From positions 783,327 through 847,326 of the forward strand of contig NZ_JYLM01000002.1 in NCBI RefSeq assembly GCF_001439815.1: 64,000 nt of DNA, given 5' to 3'. The DNA is from Pseudomonas orientalis (GTDB lineage: Bacteria; Pseudomonadota; Gammaproteobacteria; Pseudomonadales; Pseudomonadaceae). Below, in pieces: positions 1 to 7,755 of this stretch (within the stretch, counting starts at the first letter, position 1; every line of letters starts with the position of its first letter). Made by a program: the position numbers and the translations under genes. Under the pieces are notes generated by a model, which had not been told where the DNA came from, ran no database searches, and was given only the letters and a program-made list of their open reading frames with translations.

Positions 1-47
1 TGTGCATCTCGATGGGCAGTCATCACATTCCACGCTGGGGCGTCTGA
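1..47 (+). CDS. hpaE: 5-carboxymethyl-2-hydroxymuconate semialdehyde dehydrogenase, C-terminal end only
   Basis: The window opens in the last 14 codons of a gene that stops with TGA at 45-47. The readable tail is CISMGSHHIPRWGV, which matches the conserved end of HpaE (from memory, E. coli HpaE ends CISMGDHPIPKWGV). HpaE is the NAD-dependent aldehyde dehydrogenase that oxidises the ring-cleavage product of homoprotocatechuate. It lies 50 bp before hpaD, the order expected for a Pseudomonas hpa operon. Only the tail is visible, so nothing can be said about the active site. Confidence 0.85.
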   Translation, partial: CISMGSHHIPRWGV

Positions 48-70
48 GCAACACCAACATCCCCTAAGAC

Positions 71-90
71 AACAACAACAATTTCAGGAG
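71..90 (+). promoter_or_regulatory. Candidate Crc/Hfq target motif plus Shine-Dalgarno of hpaD
   Basis: AACAACAACA at 71-80 fits the AANAANAA catabolite activity motif bound by Hfq/Crc in Pseudomonas. It sits 18 bases before the hpaD start, next to the ribosome binding site CAGGAG (85-90). Binding here would repress translation of hpaD when preferred carbon sources are present. The motif is seen; the regulation is inferred from the known system. Confidence 0.55.
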
Positions 91-97
91 AATCATC

Positions 98-955
98 ATG
101 GGCGAAGTCGTCCTGGCCGCGAAAATCTGCCACGTTCCCTCGATGTATTTGTCGGAGCTGCCCGGCAAACACCATGGCTGCCGTGAGGCGGCGATTGCCG
201 GCCACAAGGAAATCGGCCGGCGCGCGCGCGAACTGGGCGCCGACACCGCCGTGGTGTTCGACGTGCACTGGCTGGTCAACAGCGCCTATCACGTCAACAG
301 CGGCGAACATTTCAAGGGCATTTACACCAGTAACGAACTGCCGCACTTCATCAAGAATATGGAGTACGAGTACCCCGGCTGCCCTGAGCTGGGCGAGCTG
401 ATCGCCGCCGAAGCCAACGCCGCCGATGTACGCACCCTCGCCCACAACATCCCCAGCCTGGAGCTGGAATACGGCACCCTGGTGCCGATGCGCTACATGC
501 ACATGGGCGTACCGGAGGATCAGAAACTCAACGTGGTGTCGATTGCCGCCTGGTGCGCCTGGCATCGCCTGCAAGACAGCTTCACCTTCGGCGCCGCCGT
601 GCGCCGCGCCATCGAAAAAAGCGACCGCAAAGTCGTGGTGCTGGCCTCGGGATCGTTGTCGCACCGCTTCTCGGACGATCGCAATGCCGAAGCCAATATC
701 CATAACTGGACGCGCGAGTTCGACAAACAGGTCGACCTGCACGTGGTGGAACTGTGGCGCCAGGGCCGCTGGAAAGAGTTCTGCGCCATGCTCCCCGACT
801 ACGCCGAGCACTGCTTTGGCGAAGGCAAGATGCACGACACCGCCATGCTCCTGGGTTTGCTCGGCGGGCCGGATTACAGCAAGCCGGCCGAGATCATCAC
901 CGAACCCTTCGGCAGCTCGGGTACCGGGCAAATCAACGCTATTTTCCCTGTTTGA
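98..955 (+). CDS. hpaD: 3,4-dihydroxyphenylacetate (homoprotocatechuate) 2,3-dioxygenase
   Basis: This 285-residue protein is a class III (LigB-type) extradiol dioxygenase that opens the ring of homoprotocatechuate to 5-carboxymethyl-2-hydroxymuconate semialdehyde, using non-haem iron. The N-terminal segment with CHVPSMYLSELPGKHHG and the DVHWLVNS segment carry the conserved histidines of the family, and the length matches enterobacterial HpaD/HpcB (about 283). The ATG at 98 has a good CAGGAG site. It sits between hpaE and hpaF in the same orientation, so it is part of the lower 4-hydroxyphenylacetate pathway operon. Confidence 0.95.
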   Translation: MGEVVLAAKICHVPSMYLSELPGKHHGCREAAIAGHKEIGRRARELGADTAVVFDVHWLVNSAYHVNSGEHFKGIYTSNELPHFIKNMEYEYPGCPELGELIAAEANAADVRTLAHNIPSLELEYGTLVPMRYMHMGVPEDQKLNVVSIAAWCAWHRLQDSFTFGAAVRRAIEKSDRKVVVLASGSLSHRFSDDRNAEANIHNWTREFDKQVDLHVVELWRQGRWKEFCAMLPDYAEHCFGEGKMHDTAMLLGLLGGPDYSKPAEIITEPFGSSGTGQINAIFPV

Positions 956-1000
956 CCGCATGGCCGCCCGGTATCCCCGAGCGGCCTGAAGGAGCCGTTC

Positions 1001-1393
1001 ATGCCTCATTTCATCGCTGAGTACACCGACAACATCGAACAGCAGGCCGACCTGCCCGGCCTGTTTGAAAAAGTCCACGCCACCCTGGGCGACAGCGGCG
1101 TGTTCCCGCTGGGCGGTATCCGCAGCCGCGGTGTGCGCCTGGACACCTGGCGCATGGCCGACGGCAAGCATGACTACGCCTTCGTGCACATGACCCTCAA
1201 GGTCGGCCATGGCCGCGACCTGGCGACACGGCAGGCAGTCGCCGAAAAACTCTTCGCGGTGATCACCGCGCACTTTGCCGAGCTGCAAGCCCAACGTCTG
1301 CTGGCCTTGTCGTTTGAAATGACCGAACTGCACGAACACCTCAATTTCAAGCAGAACAATGTGCATGCCTTCCTCAAGGCACAGGTGAACTAA
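1001..1393 (+). CDS. hpaF: 5-carboxymethyl-2-hydroxymuconate delta-isomerase
   Basis: The 130-residue product is a tautomerase-superfamily isomerase that shifts the double bond of 5-carboxymethyl-2-hydroxymuconate to 5-oxo-pent-3-ene-1,2,5-tricarboxylate. The sequence starts MPHFIAEYTDNI; removal of Met would expose Pro-1, the catalytic base of the family. Length is close to the usual 126. It follows hpaD by 45 bp with AAGGAG just upstream of the ATG, so it is co-transcribed. In this family the active protein is a trimer in the cytoplasm. Confidence 0.93.
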   Translation: MPHFIAEYTDNIEQQADLPGLFEKVHATLGDSGVFPLGGIRSRGVRLDTWRMADGKHDYAFVHMTLKVGHGRDLATRQAVAEKLFAVITAHFAELQAQRLLALSFEMTELHEHLNFKQNNVHAFLKAQVN

Positions 1394-1444
1394 CCCGCCC
1401 TGCCCGTTCGTTCCATCGGCCTCTCAGACAAAAAGTATAAAACC

Positions 1445-2749
1445 ATGAGCACAGCCAATACCGCCGACACTTGCACTGCCGTCGCCCGCGACCGCACCCA
1501 CAGCGCCATCACCTGGCGGCTGATGCCGCTGTTGCTGATCTGTTACCTGTTCGCCCATCTCGATCGCATCAACATCGGCTTCGCCAAGATGCAGATGAGC
1601 GCCGACCTCAACTTCAGCGACACCGTCTATGGCTTCGGTGCCGGCCTGTTCTTCGTCGCCTACGCATTGTTCGGCGTGCCCAGCAACATGGCCCTCGACC
1701 GCGTCGGCCCCAGGCGCTGGATCGCCACGCTGATGGTGGTGTGGGGCGCGCTGTCGACCTGCATGTTCCTGGTCGACAGCGCGACGGGCTTCTATGTGCT
1801 GCGCTTTTTGCTCGGGGTCGCCGAAGCGGGTTTTTTCCCGGGCATCCTGGTGTTCCTGAACCGTTGGTACCCGGCCGGTCGGCGTGCGCAAATCACCGCC
1901 TTGTTTGCGATTGCAGTGCCCATGGCCGGGGTGGTCGGCGGGCCGCTCTCCGGCGGCATCCTGGAGCACTTTCATGACCTGGGCGGCCTGCGCGGCTGGC
2001 AATGGATGTTCGTGATCGAGGGCGCGCCGGTCATTCTGCTCGGGCTGGTGGTACTCAAGTGCCTGCCGGACAGCTTTGAGACCGTGACCTGGCTGACGGC
2101 TGCGCAAAAACAACACTTGCGCGAGCAACTGCACAGCGAAGAACAGCGCAAATCCATCACCTCGTTCGCCGCCATTCTTCACAACCGGCAGGTGTGGCTG
2201 CTGGTGGCGGTGTATTTCGCGGTGATGCTGGCGGTCAACACCCTGGCGTTCTGGATGCCGACGCTGATCCATGGGGCCGGGGTCGGCAGCGACGGCAAGG
2301 TCGGCCTGCTCAGTGCGGTGCCCTACCTGGCCGGGTGCTTTTTCATGATCGGCTGCGGGCGCTCGTCCGACCGACACCGCGAACGCCGCTGGCACCTGTG
2401 CGTGCCATTGCTGATGTCCGCCGGCGGCATCGCCATCGCCGGGCTCGCCCCTGCCAACCCGGCCCTGGTGCTGGGCGGCCTGATCATCGCCGGCATGGGC
2501 GCCAGCGCCGCGTTGCCGATGTTCTGGCAGTTGCCCCCGGCGTTCCTGTCCAACCACACCCAGGCCGCCGGCATTGCCTTGATCAGTTCCTTCGGCAGCA
2601 TTGCGTCGTTCTTCGCGCCCTACCTCATAGGCTGGATGCGCGACACCACCCACAGCGCCAGCCTGGCCCTCTACGCCCTGGCAGTGCTGATTGCACTCGG
2701 CGGCTTGCTGGTGCTGCGCACCCAGGCGGCCGTCGTCAACCCTCACTAA
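1445..2749 (+). CDS. MFS transporter, anion:cation symporter family, probable 4-hydroxyphenylacetate permease
   Basis: A 434-residue inner-membrane protein with about 12 hydrophobic segments. The ACS-family signature is visible: an early membrane helix with LDRINIGFAKMQM, then DRVGPRRWIA and the GVAEAGFFPGILVFLNRWYP stretch. Position inside the hpa operon points to uptake of 4-hydroxyphenylacetate or 3,4-dihydroxyphenylacetate, as HpaX does in E. coli, but the substrate is inferred from context. There is no strong Shine-Dalgarno (the leader is AAAAAGTATAAAACC), so translation may depend on coupling or be weak. Confidence 0.85.
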   Translation: MSTANTADTCTAVARDRTHSAITWRLMPLLLICYLFAHLDRINIGFAKMQMSADLNFSDTVYGFGAGLFFVAYALFGVPSNMALDRVGPRRWIATLMVVWGALSTCMFLVDSATGFYVLRFLLGVAEAGFFPGILVFLNRWYPAGRRAQITALFAIAVPMAGVVGGPLSGGILEHFHDLGGLRGWQWMFVIEGAPVILLGLVVLKCLPDSFETVTWLTAAQKQHLREQLHSEEQRKSITSFAAILHNRQVWLLVAVYFAVMLAVNTLAFWMPTLIHGAGVGSDGKVGLLSAVPYLAGCFFMIGCGRSSDRHRERRWHLCVPLLMSAGGIAIAGLAPANPALVLGGLIIAGMGASAALPMFWQLPPAFLSNHTQAAGIALISSFGSIASFFAPYLIGWMRDTTHSASLALYALAVLIALGGLLVLRTQAAVVNPH

Positions 2750-2761
2750 GAGACCCTTGCC

Positions 2762-3565
2762 ATGCTTGATCAACAGCTTATCCAACAAGCCGCCGCCCGC
2801 CTCGACCAGGCGGAACGCTCACGGGAGCAGGTACGCCAGTTTTCCCTGGAGCATCCGGCAATCACCCTCGATGACGCCTACGCCATCCAGCGCGCGTGGG
2901 TAGCCCGCAAAATCAAGGATGGGCGCAAGCTGGTCGGCCACAAGATCGGCCTGACCTCCCGCGCCATGCAGGTGTCCTCCAATATCACCGAGCCGGATTA
3001 CGGCGCGCTGCTCGACGATATGTTTTTCGAGGAAGGCACCGACATCCCCTTTGAGCGCTTTATCGTGCCGCGCGTCGAGGTCGAATTGGCGTTCATCCTG
3101 GGCAAACCCTTGAAAGGCCCGAACGTGACCGTGTTCGATGTGCTGGACGCCACCGAATGGGTGATCCCGGCGCTGGAGATCATCGACGCGCGCATCCAGC
3201 AGGTCGACCCGCACACCAAGGCGACCCGCAAGGTGTTCGATACCATCTCCGACAACGCGGCCAACGCCGGCGTGGTGATGGGCGGGCGCGCCGTGCGCCC
3301 GACTGAGATCGACCTGCGCAAGGTGCCGGCGGTGCTGTACCGCAACGGTGTGATCGAAGAGTCCGGCGTGTCGGCCGCCGTGCTCAACCACCCGGCCAAG
3401 GGCGTGGCCTGGCTCGCCAATAAGCTGGCCGCCTATGACGTCACCCTGCAACCGGGGCAGATCATCCTGGGCGGCTCCTTTACCCGCCCGGTGGCGGCCA
3501 ACCCTGGCGATACCTTCCATGTCGACTACGACATGCTCGGGTCGATTGCCTGTCGTTTTGTGTAA
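2762..3565 (+). CDS. hpaH: 2-oxo-hept-4-ene-1,7-dioate hydratase
   Basis: The 267-residue product belongs to the hydratase/decarboxylase branch of the FAH fold. It adds water to 2-oxo-hept-4-ene-1,7-dioate to give 4-hydroxy-2-oxoheptane-1,7-dioate, using a divalent metal. Typical segments are [22 protein letters not shown] (metal-binding Glu residues) and LGGSFTRPV near the C-terminus. Length equals the family norm (267 in E. coli). It begins 12 bp after the transporter gene and is followed by hpaI 15 bp later. Confidence 0.93.
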   Translation: MLDQQLIQQAAARLDQAERSREQVRQFSLEHPAITLDDAYAIQRAWVARKIKDGRKLVGHKIGLTSRAMQVSSNITEPDYGALLDDMFFEEGTDIPFERFIVPRVEVELAFILGKPLKGPNVTVFDVLDATEWVIPALEIIDARIQQVDPHTKATRKVFDTISDNAANAGVVMGGRAVRPTEIDLRKVPAVLYRNGVIEESGVSAAVLNHPAKGVAWLANKLAAYDVTLQPGQIILGGSFTRPVAANPGDTFHVDYDMLGSIACRFV

Positions 3566-3580
3566 GCGGAGGACTGCCCG

Positions 3581-4384
3581 ATGGATATGCCTGTGAACAC
3601 CTTCAAACAGCGCCTGCGCAGCGGTGAAGCCCAGATCGGCCTGTGGCTGGGGCTGGCCGATGCCTACTGCGCGGAACTGGCCGCCAATGCCGGCTTCGAT
3701 TGGTTGCTGATCGACGGCGAACATGCGCCCAACGATCTGCGCGGCATGCTCGGCCAACTCCAGGCCGTGGCGCCCTACCCCAGCCACCCGGTGATTCGCC
3801 CGGTCATCGGCGACACCGCGCTGATCAAGCAAGTGCTCGATATCGGCGTGCAGACGCTGTTGGTGCCCATGGTCCAAAGCGCAGCGCAAGCGCAGGAACT
3901 GGTGAAAGCCATCCACTACCCACCCAACGGCGTGCGCGGCGTCGGCAGTGCGTTGGCGCGCGCTTCACGCTGGAACAGCATCCCCGGCTACCTCGACCAC
4001 GCCGATGAGCAAATGTGCTTGCTGGTGCAGATCGAAAACCGCGAGGGCCTGGCCAACCTGGACGCCATTGCGGCCGTGGACGGCATCGACGGTGTGTTCA
4101 TCGGGCCGGCGGACCTGAGCGCCTCGATGGGCTTTCGCGGCAACCCGGGGCACTCTGAGGTGCAGGCGGCGATCGAAGATGCCATCGCCCGCATCCGCAA
4201 CGCGGGCAAGGCCGCCGGCATTCTCAGTGCCGACCAGGCCCTGGCCAGGCGTTACATCGAACTAGGCGCCGCGTTTGTCGCGGTGGGCGTAGACACCACA
4301 GTGCTGATGCGCGGGCTGCAAAGCCTGGCGGCGGCGTTCAAGGGTTCACTGGTGCCTGCAAGCACGGCCGGCGCTATCTATTAG
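3581..4384 (+). CDS. hpaI: 4-hydroxy-2-oxo-heptane-1,7-dioate aldolase
   Basis: This class II (metal-dependent) aldolase of the HpcH/HpaI family cleaves 4-hydroxy-2-oxoheptanedioate to pyruvate and succinate semialdehyde, the last step of the pathway. Visible family segments are [11 protein letters not shown] near residue 45, [18 protein letters not shown] with the metal-ligand Glu, and [13 protein letters not shown] with the second metal ligand Asp. At 267 residues it is near the usual 262. It is the last gene of the operon; a GC-rich hairpin and a REP doublet follow. Confidence 0.94.
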   Translation: MDMPVNTFKQRLRSGEAQIGLWLGLADAYCAELAANAGFDWLLIDGEHAPNDLRGMLGQLQAVAPYPSHPVIRPVIGDTALIKQVLDIGVQTLLVPMVQSAAQAQELVKAIHYPPNGVRGVGSALARASRWNSIPGYLDHADEQMCLLVQIENREGLANLDAIAAVDGIDGVFIGPADLSASMGFRGNPGHSEVQAAIEDAIARIRNAGKAAGILSADQALARRYIELGAAFVAVGVDTTVLMRGLQSLAAAFKGSLVPASTAGAIY

Positions 4385-4403
4385 GTAGTGCGAACGAAAA
4401 GTG

Positions 4404-4438
4404 ACCTGTAGAGAGGGGGCCCCCTGTAAGGTTTTTTG
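4404..4438 (+). terminator. Possible terminator of the hpa operon
   Basis: ACCT..AGGGGG pairs with CCCCCT..AGGT, directly followed by TTTTTT. The stem is imperfect (an internal bulge) and the loop is very short because AGGGGGCCCCCT is itself a palindrome. It lies 20 bp after the hpaI stop. Confidence 0.45.
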
Positions 4439-4556
4439 TAGGAGCGAGCTTGCTCGCGAAGAACTCACAGCTGCCGCGTTCACTCAGGAAAAACGCGTTA
4501 TCGTTGACGTTTTTCGCGAGCAAGCTCGCTCCTACAGAGAGCGATGTACGCTTAAC
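4438..4556. repeat. REP doublet (REPIN), gtaggagcgagcttgc family, with one recognisable outer arm
   Basis: Two inverted REP cores face each other: GTAGGAGCGAGCTTGCTCGC at 4438-4457 and its inverse at 4514-4535. The spacer shares long stretches with the second copy at 20808-20905 (reverse orientation), for example AACGTCAACGATAACGCG. The right arm ends CTTAACTGACTGGCATT (4550-4567), the same outer sequence that forms the terminal inverted repeat of the 20.8 kb copy; the left arm here has decayed. Confidence 0.85.
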
Positions 4557-4596
4557 TGACTGGCATTGGGGCTTGCCCCCAGCCGGTCCACTCGCT

Positions 4597-5019
4597 TCAG
4601 CGCTTGAGGGTTTTAAGCTCGTTGAGCAAGGTCAGCAACGTCTGCAACTTCTCCTCGCCAAACCCCGCCTGCAAACGCTGGTAATTGGCTTCCATGCTCT
4701 GACTCATCGAGTCGAAGCAGGCTTGCCCCTTCCCGGCCAGCCGCACCAGTACGCGCCGTTGATCCTGTTGCGCCTTACGCCGCTCAACCATGCCCGCCGC
4801 CTCCATACGCGCCAGCACGCCGGTCATGCTCGGCTTGAGGATGCACGCCAGCTCCGCCAGGCGGTTGATCTCCAATTCTTCGTGCTGGCTCAGGATCCGA
4901 ATGACTCGCCATTGCTGCTCGGTCAGCCCGTGTTGATTGAGCGAAGGACGAAAAAAAGCCATGGCGGCTTCACGTGCCTGGAGCAACGTGAGGGTCAAGG
5001 ATTGGCGCGGTTTGGACAT
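4597..5019 (-). CDS. hpaR: MarR-family repressor of homoprotocatechuate degradation
   Basis: A 140-residue winged-helix regulator. The recognition-helix region LAELACILKPSMTGVLARME and the wing RRKAQQDQRRVLVRL are typical of HpaR, which represses the hpa meta-cleavage operon and is released by 4-hydroxyphenylacetate or homoprotocatechuate in E. coli. It is convergent with the hpa operon. Upstream of its start lies a short inverted repeat GTTAA-N4-TTAAC (5040-5053), a likely autoregulatory site. Confidence 0.88.
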   Translation of the reverse strand: MSKPRQSLTLTLLQAREAAMAFFRPSLNQHGLTEQQWRVIRILSQHEELEINRLAELACILKPSMTGVLARMEAAGMVERRKAQQDQRRVLVRLAGKGQACFDSMSQSMEANYQRLQAGFGEEKLQTLLTLLNELKTLKR

Positions 5020-5039
5020 GGGCAGTGGCGTCGCATTTA

Positions 5040-5053
5040 GTTAACAGATTAAC
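5040..5053. promoter_or_regulatory. Candidate HpaR operator
   Basis: GTTAACAGATTAAC is an inverted repeat (GTTAA, 4-base centre, TTAAC) located 20 bp upstream of the hpaR start, where a MarR autorepressor would bind. A near copy, GTTAACATGTTATC, is found inside a 20-bp palindrome upstream of the FeaR-like gene (12086-12105). Binding is inferred. Confidence 0.5.
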
Positions 5054-5081
5054 AACATTCTAGCATTGGCCACTGATCGCC

Positions 5082-5151
5082 GTGTGCCGCTTTACATCCG
5101 GGCAGGCTTGATGGCTGATAGTGGCAGCCACGGTCAAAAGCGGCGGCACAC
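5082..5151 (+). other. Long imperfect hairpin in the leader of the PuuB-like oxidase gene
   Basis: GTGTGCCGCTTT (5082-5093) can pair with AAAGCGGCGGCACAC (5137-5151), apart from a 3-base bulge. The enclosed 43 bases hold a smaller hairpin (TGGCTGATAGTGGCAGCCA). It lies about 105 bp before the ATG at 5258. There is no T-run, so it is not a classical terminator; a leader structure is possible. Confidence 0.35.
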
Positions 5152-5257
5152 AGGATCAAGACACCTACCGCTCGGAAGGCACTTAATAGCACCCAACAGG
5201 CACAGAGCCTCAACCCGGCTCTGCAGTGAGTTCTCCTTCACTTTTCCAGGCTGCGCC

Positions 5258-6556
5258 ATGATCACTATCGAAACGCCTACCTACTATTCGGCAACCAAGA
5301 AATACAACCTCAATTTCCCGACGCTCGAACACGACGTGGAAGCCGACGTGGTGGTGATTGGCGGCGGTTTCTCCGGTATCAATACCGCGCTGGAACTCGC
5401 TGAAAAAGGCATCACCAACATCGTGGTACTCGAAGCGCGTTACCTGGGCTTTGGCGGTACCGGCCGCAACGGCGGGCAGATCATGGCGGGTATCGGCCAT
5501 GACCTGGAAAAGATCAAAAAACAAGTCGGCGACGAAGGCCTGCGCCAGATCTTTGAAATCAGCGAGCTGGGCGCCGGTATCATCAAGGACCGCATCGCCA
5601 AATACTCGATCGACGCCGACTTCTGCCACGGCTACGGCTATATGGGCTTCAACGCCCGCCAGGAAAAAACCCTGCGCGCCTGGGAGAAAGACTTCAAGTC
5701 GATCAATACCAAGGACGAGATCCGCTTCATGGCAGGCTCCGAGGTCAAGCAGATCATTGGCTCCGACGCCTACACCAGCGCGCTGCTGCACATGGGCGGC
5801 GGGCACGTGCACTCGTTGAACCTGCTGCTGGGCGAAGCCAAGGCACTGGCCGGCCACGGTGTGCGTATCTATGAACACAGCCCGGCGCTGGAGGTGAGCT
5901 ATGGCGAGCGCATCACTGTGCGCACCGGTCGAGGCTCGGTCAAGGCAACCAAATTGCTATGGGCCTGCGACAGCTTCCTCAACAAGCTTGAACCCGAGTT
6001 GCACAAGACCACCGTCAACACCTACGCCTTCCAGCTGATGACCGAACCGCTGTCGGACGAAACGATCAACCGCATCAGCCCCATACGCGGCGCCTACAGC
6101 GATATCCGCCCGGTAATCGACTACTACCGCGTCACCAACGAAAACCGCTTGCTGTTCGGGGCCGCCACGCCGTTTGTCGAGCACATCCCGCTGGACCTCA
6201 AGGCCTGGAACCGCCACTTGATGCTGAAGATTTTCCCCTATCTCAAGGACGTCAAGATCGACCTGGCCTGGGGCGGGCCGATGGCGACCGGCGCCAACCT
6301 GTTTCCGCAGATCGGCACGCTGAGCGGGCGCCCCAACGCCTTCTATGTGCAGGGCTACGCCGGTTTTGGGGTGACGCCCAGCCACATCATCTGCAAGGTC
6401 CTGGCCGAGGGTATGAGCGAAGGTTCTTCGCGCTACGACCTGATCAGCGCGGTCAAGCACGCGCAGATCCTTGGCAAGGACCGTATCCGCCCGCTGCTGC
6501 TCACCGCCGGCAAAAGCCTCCACCAACTGTCAGGCTACTTCAACGGTCGCCGTTGA
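5258..6556 (+). CDS. FAD-dependent oxidoreductase, PuuB/DAO family (probable amine or gamma-glutamyl-amine oxidase)
   Basis: A 432-residue flavoprotein of the glycine/D-amino-acid oxidase fold. The FAD-binding dinucleotide motif VVIGGGFSGINTALELAEKG lies at residues 30-50, followed by GGTGRNGGQIMAG, characteristic of the gamma-glutamylputrescine oxidase (PuuB) branch. C-terminal FYVQGYAGFGVTPSHII contacts the flavin. The ATG at 5258 is chosen because the conserved N-terminus starts here; the frame is open further upstream to 5066 but with no family sequence. With its small cupin partner it probably oxidises an amine to an aldehyde and ammonia, feeding the arylacetate pathway, but the substrate is unknown. 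Confidence 0.82.
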   Translation: MITIETPTYYSATKKYNLNFPTLEHDVEADVVVIGGGFSGINTALELAEKGITNIVVLEARYLGFGGTGRNGGQIMAGIGHDLEKIKKQVGDEGLRQIFEISELGAGIIKDRIAKYSIDADFCHGYGYMGFNARQEKTLRAWEKDFKSINTKDEIRFMAGSEVKQIIGSDAYTSALLHMGGGHVHSLNLLLGEAKALAGHGVRIYEHSPALEVSYGERITVRTGRGSVKATKLLWACDSFLNKLEPELHKTTVNTYAFQLMTEPLSDETINRISPIRGAYSDIRPVIDYYRVTNENRLLFGAATPFVEHIPLDLKAWNRHLMLKIFPYLKDVKIDLAWGGPMATGANLFPQIGTLSGRPNAFYVQGYAGFGVTPSHIICKVLAEGMSEGSSRYDLISAVKHAQILGKDRIRPLLLTAGKSLHQLSGYFNGRR

Positions 6557-6587
6557 TTCCCATTCTATTCATCACAGGAGCACCGCC

Positions 6588-6953
6588 ATGCCCGTCACAA
6601 CGCTCAACAAAGATATCCAACTGTCGGACCTCGACGCCTGGGGCACCGTTGCCGACCTCGGCTCCGAGATCCTCGAAGGCGAGGTCAAGGCCTTCGGCAA
6701 GATGACCTATGGCGCCCCCACCGACGCGGTCAGCAGCGCCTATTTCGGCACCACCCAGGGCAAATTCCGCATGGTCTACCCGTTCGCCGAACAGGCTACC
6801 GTGGTCACCGGCGAAGTGATCCTGACCGACGAAAGCAACGGCCAGAGCACCCGCTACAAGACCGGCGACAGCTGGTTCGTGACCAAAGGCACACCGGTGC
6901 TGTGGGAGGTGGTCAGCGACAGCTTCGTGAAGCACTATTTTGCGGTAGTCTGA
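6588..6953 (+). CDS. Cupin-domain protein (DUF861/EutQ-like)
   Basis: A 121-residue single-domain protein with the cupin sequence pattern: a first motif around GKFRMVYPFAEQATVVTGEV and a second around YKTGDSWFVTKGTPVLWEV. Such small cupins commonly follow PuuB-like oxidase genes in Pseudomonas and may have a sugar- or amine-binding or enzymatic role; no function is proven. The start has a good CAGGAG site. It is 31 bp after the oxidase gene and is closed by a terminator 9 bp after its stop. Confidence 0.8.
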   Translation: MPVTTLNKDIQLSDLDAWGTVADLGSEILEGEVKAFGKMTYGAPTDAVSSAYFGTTQGKFRMVYPFAEQATVVTGEVILTDESNGQSTRYKTGDSWFVTKGTPVLWEVVSDSFVKHYFAVV

Positions 6954-6962
6954 TCGCTCCTG

Positions 6963-6991
6963 GCTGCCGGTTTGGGCCGGCAGCGTTTTTT
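6963..6991 (+). terminator. Rho-independent terminator after the oxidase-cupin operon
   Basis: A perfect 8-bp stem GCTGCCGG / CCGGCAGC with a 6-base loop is followed by G and six T. It separates the oxidase-cupin pair from the LuxR-type gene. Confidence 0.85.
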
Positions 6992-7011
6992 CCCGGCGCA
7001 GGTAACCGACC

Positions 7012-7671
7012 ATGCACGCCATCCCCGCTCAGGAAGTCGCCGGCCATTGCCTGCAGGCTTTCACCCGTCTCGTACCCGCCAGCCTGGCGGCGTTCTATTG
7101 TGTTGACCGCCAGCTGCAAGCCCGTGATTTCAGGCTGCAGGGCATGAGCGGTGAGATGCACCGCGACTACCTGGACAACTACCGCCAATTCGACCCCTTG
7201 CAGCCGCGCAATTGCCTGTCCACCGGGCTGGCCGTGGTGCCGTTGGGGCTGGCCATGGCCAGGCAGCCACTGCGTGACAGCCGCCGCTATCGCGACTTCC
7301 TGGCGCGCTACGGGGTGGTCGATGTGGTGGAGATCGTCGCCCATCGCGCCGCCCAGCCCCAGGCCGCCATCTCGTTACTGCGCACCGCTGAACAAGGGGT
7401 GTTCACCCCCGACCAATTGGCGCAACTGAATGCCTTGCAGGCGTTGCTGCAAATGGCCGTGGCCAATATGCAGCCCGCTGACGACGCGTTGGCCGGGTTT
7501 ACGCCCAGGGAGCGCCAGATTGCCTGGTTACTGCGCCAAGGCGCGAGCAATAAACAACTGGCCCTGGAGCTTGACGTCGGCTTGCCTACGGTCAAAACCC
7601 ACCTGATTCATCTGTTCCGCAAGGCAGGCGTCAGCAGCCGTACCGAGCTGGTGGCCGCGCTGTTTCTTTAA
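7012..7671 (+). CDS. LuxR-family transcriptional regulator
   Basis: A 219-residue protein whose last 60 residues form a LuxR/GerE helix-turn-helix (FTPRERQIAWLLRQGASNKQLALELDVGLPTVKTH, described by its key residues E-R-Q and V-K-T-H). The N-terminal 140 residues have no acyl-homoserine-lactone or receiver signature and may form a small-ligand GAF/PAS-like sensor. It lies between the oxidase-cupin operon and the moaF-SDR-SDR operon and probably controls one or both. A 16-bp palindrome (TCAACC-ATTC-GGTTGA) follows its stop. Confidence 0.82.
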   Translation: MHAIPAQEVAGHCLQAFTRLVPASLAAFYCVDRQLQARDFRLQGMSGEMHRDYLDNYRQFDPLQPRNCLSTGLAVVPLGLAMARQPLRDSRRYRDFLARYGVVDVVEIVAHRAAQPQAAISLLRTAEQGVFTPDQLAQLNALQALLQMAVANMQPADDALAGFTPRERQIAWLLRQGASNKQLALELDVGLPTVKTHLIHLFRKAGVSSRTELVAALFL

Positions 7672-7677
7672 GCGGGG

Positions 7678-7693
7678 TCAACCATTCGGTTGA
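7678..7693. promoter_or_regulatory. Palindrome upstream of the moaF-family gene
   Basis: TCAACCATTCGGTTGA has perfect 6-bp arms around ATTC. It lies 63 bp before the moaF-family start, where an activator such as the adjacent LuxR-type protein could bind. A transcript hairpin is also possible, but no T-run follows. Confidence 0.4.
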
Positions 7694-7755
7694 TAGGCGC
7701 GCGCCCTTCCCCGCCGCATGCTCCGGGTTGTCAACTCAACCCTTGGAGCCCTGCA

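Noticed and set aside
1424..2788. 454-codon open frame on the minus strand over the hpa transporter gene
   Set aside because: GC-rich codon bias leaves long open frames opposite real genes; the product is rich in His, Gln, Gly and Arg and has no domain, while the plus-strand MFS protein is clear.
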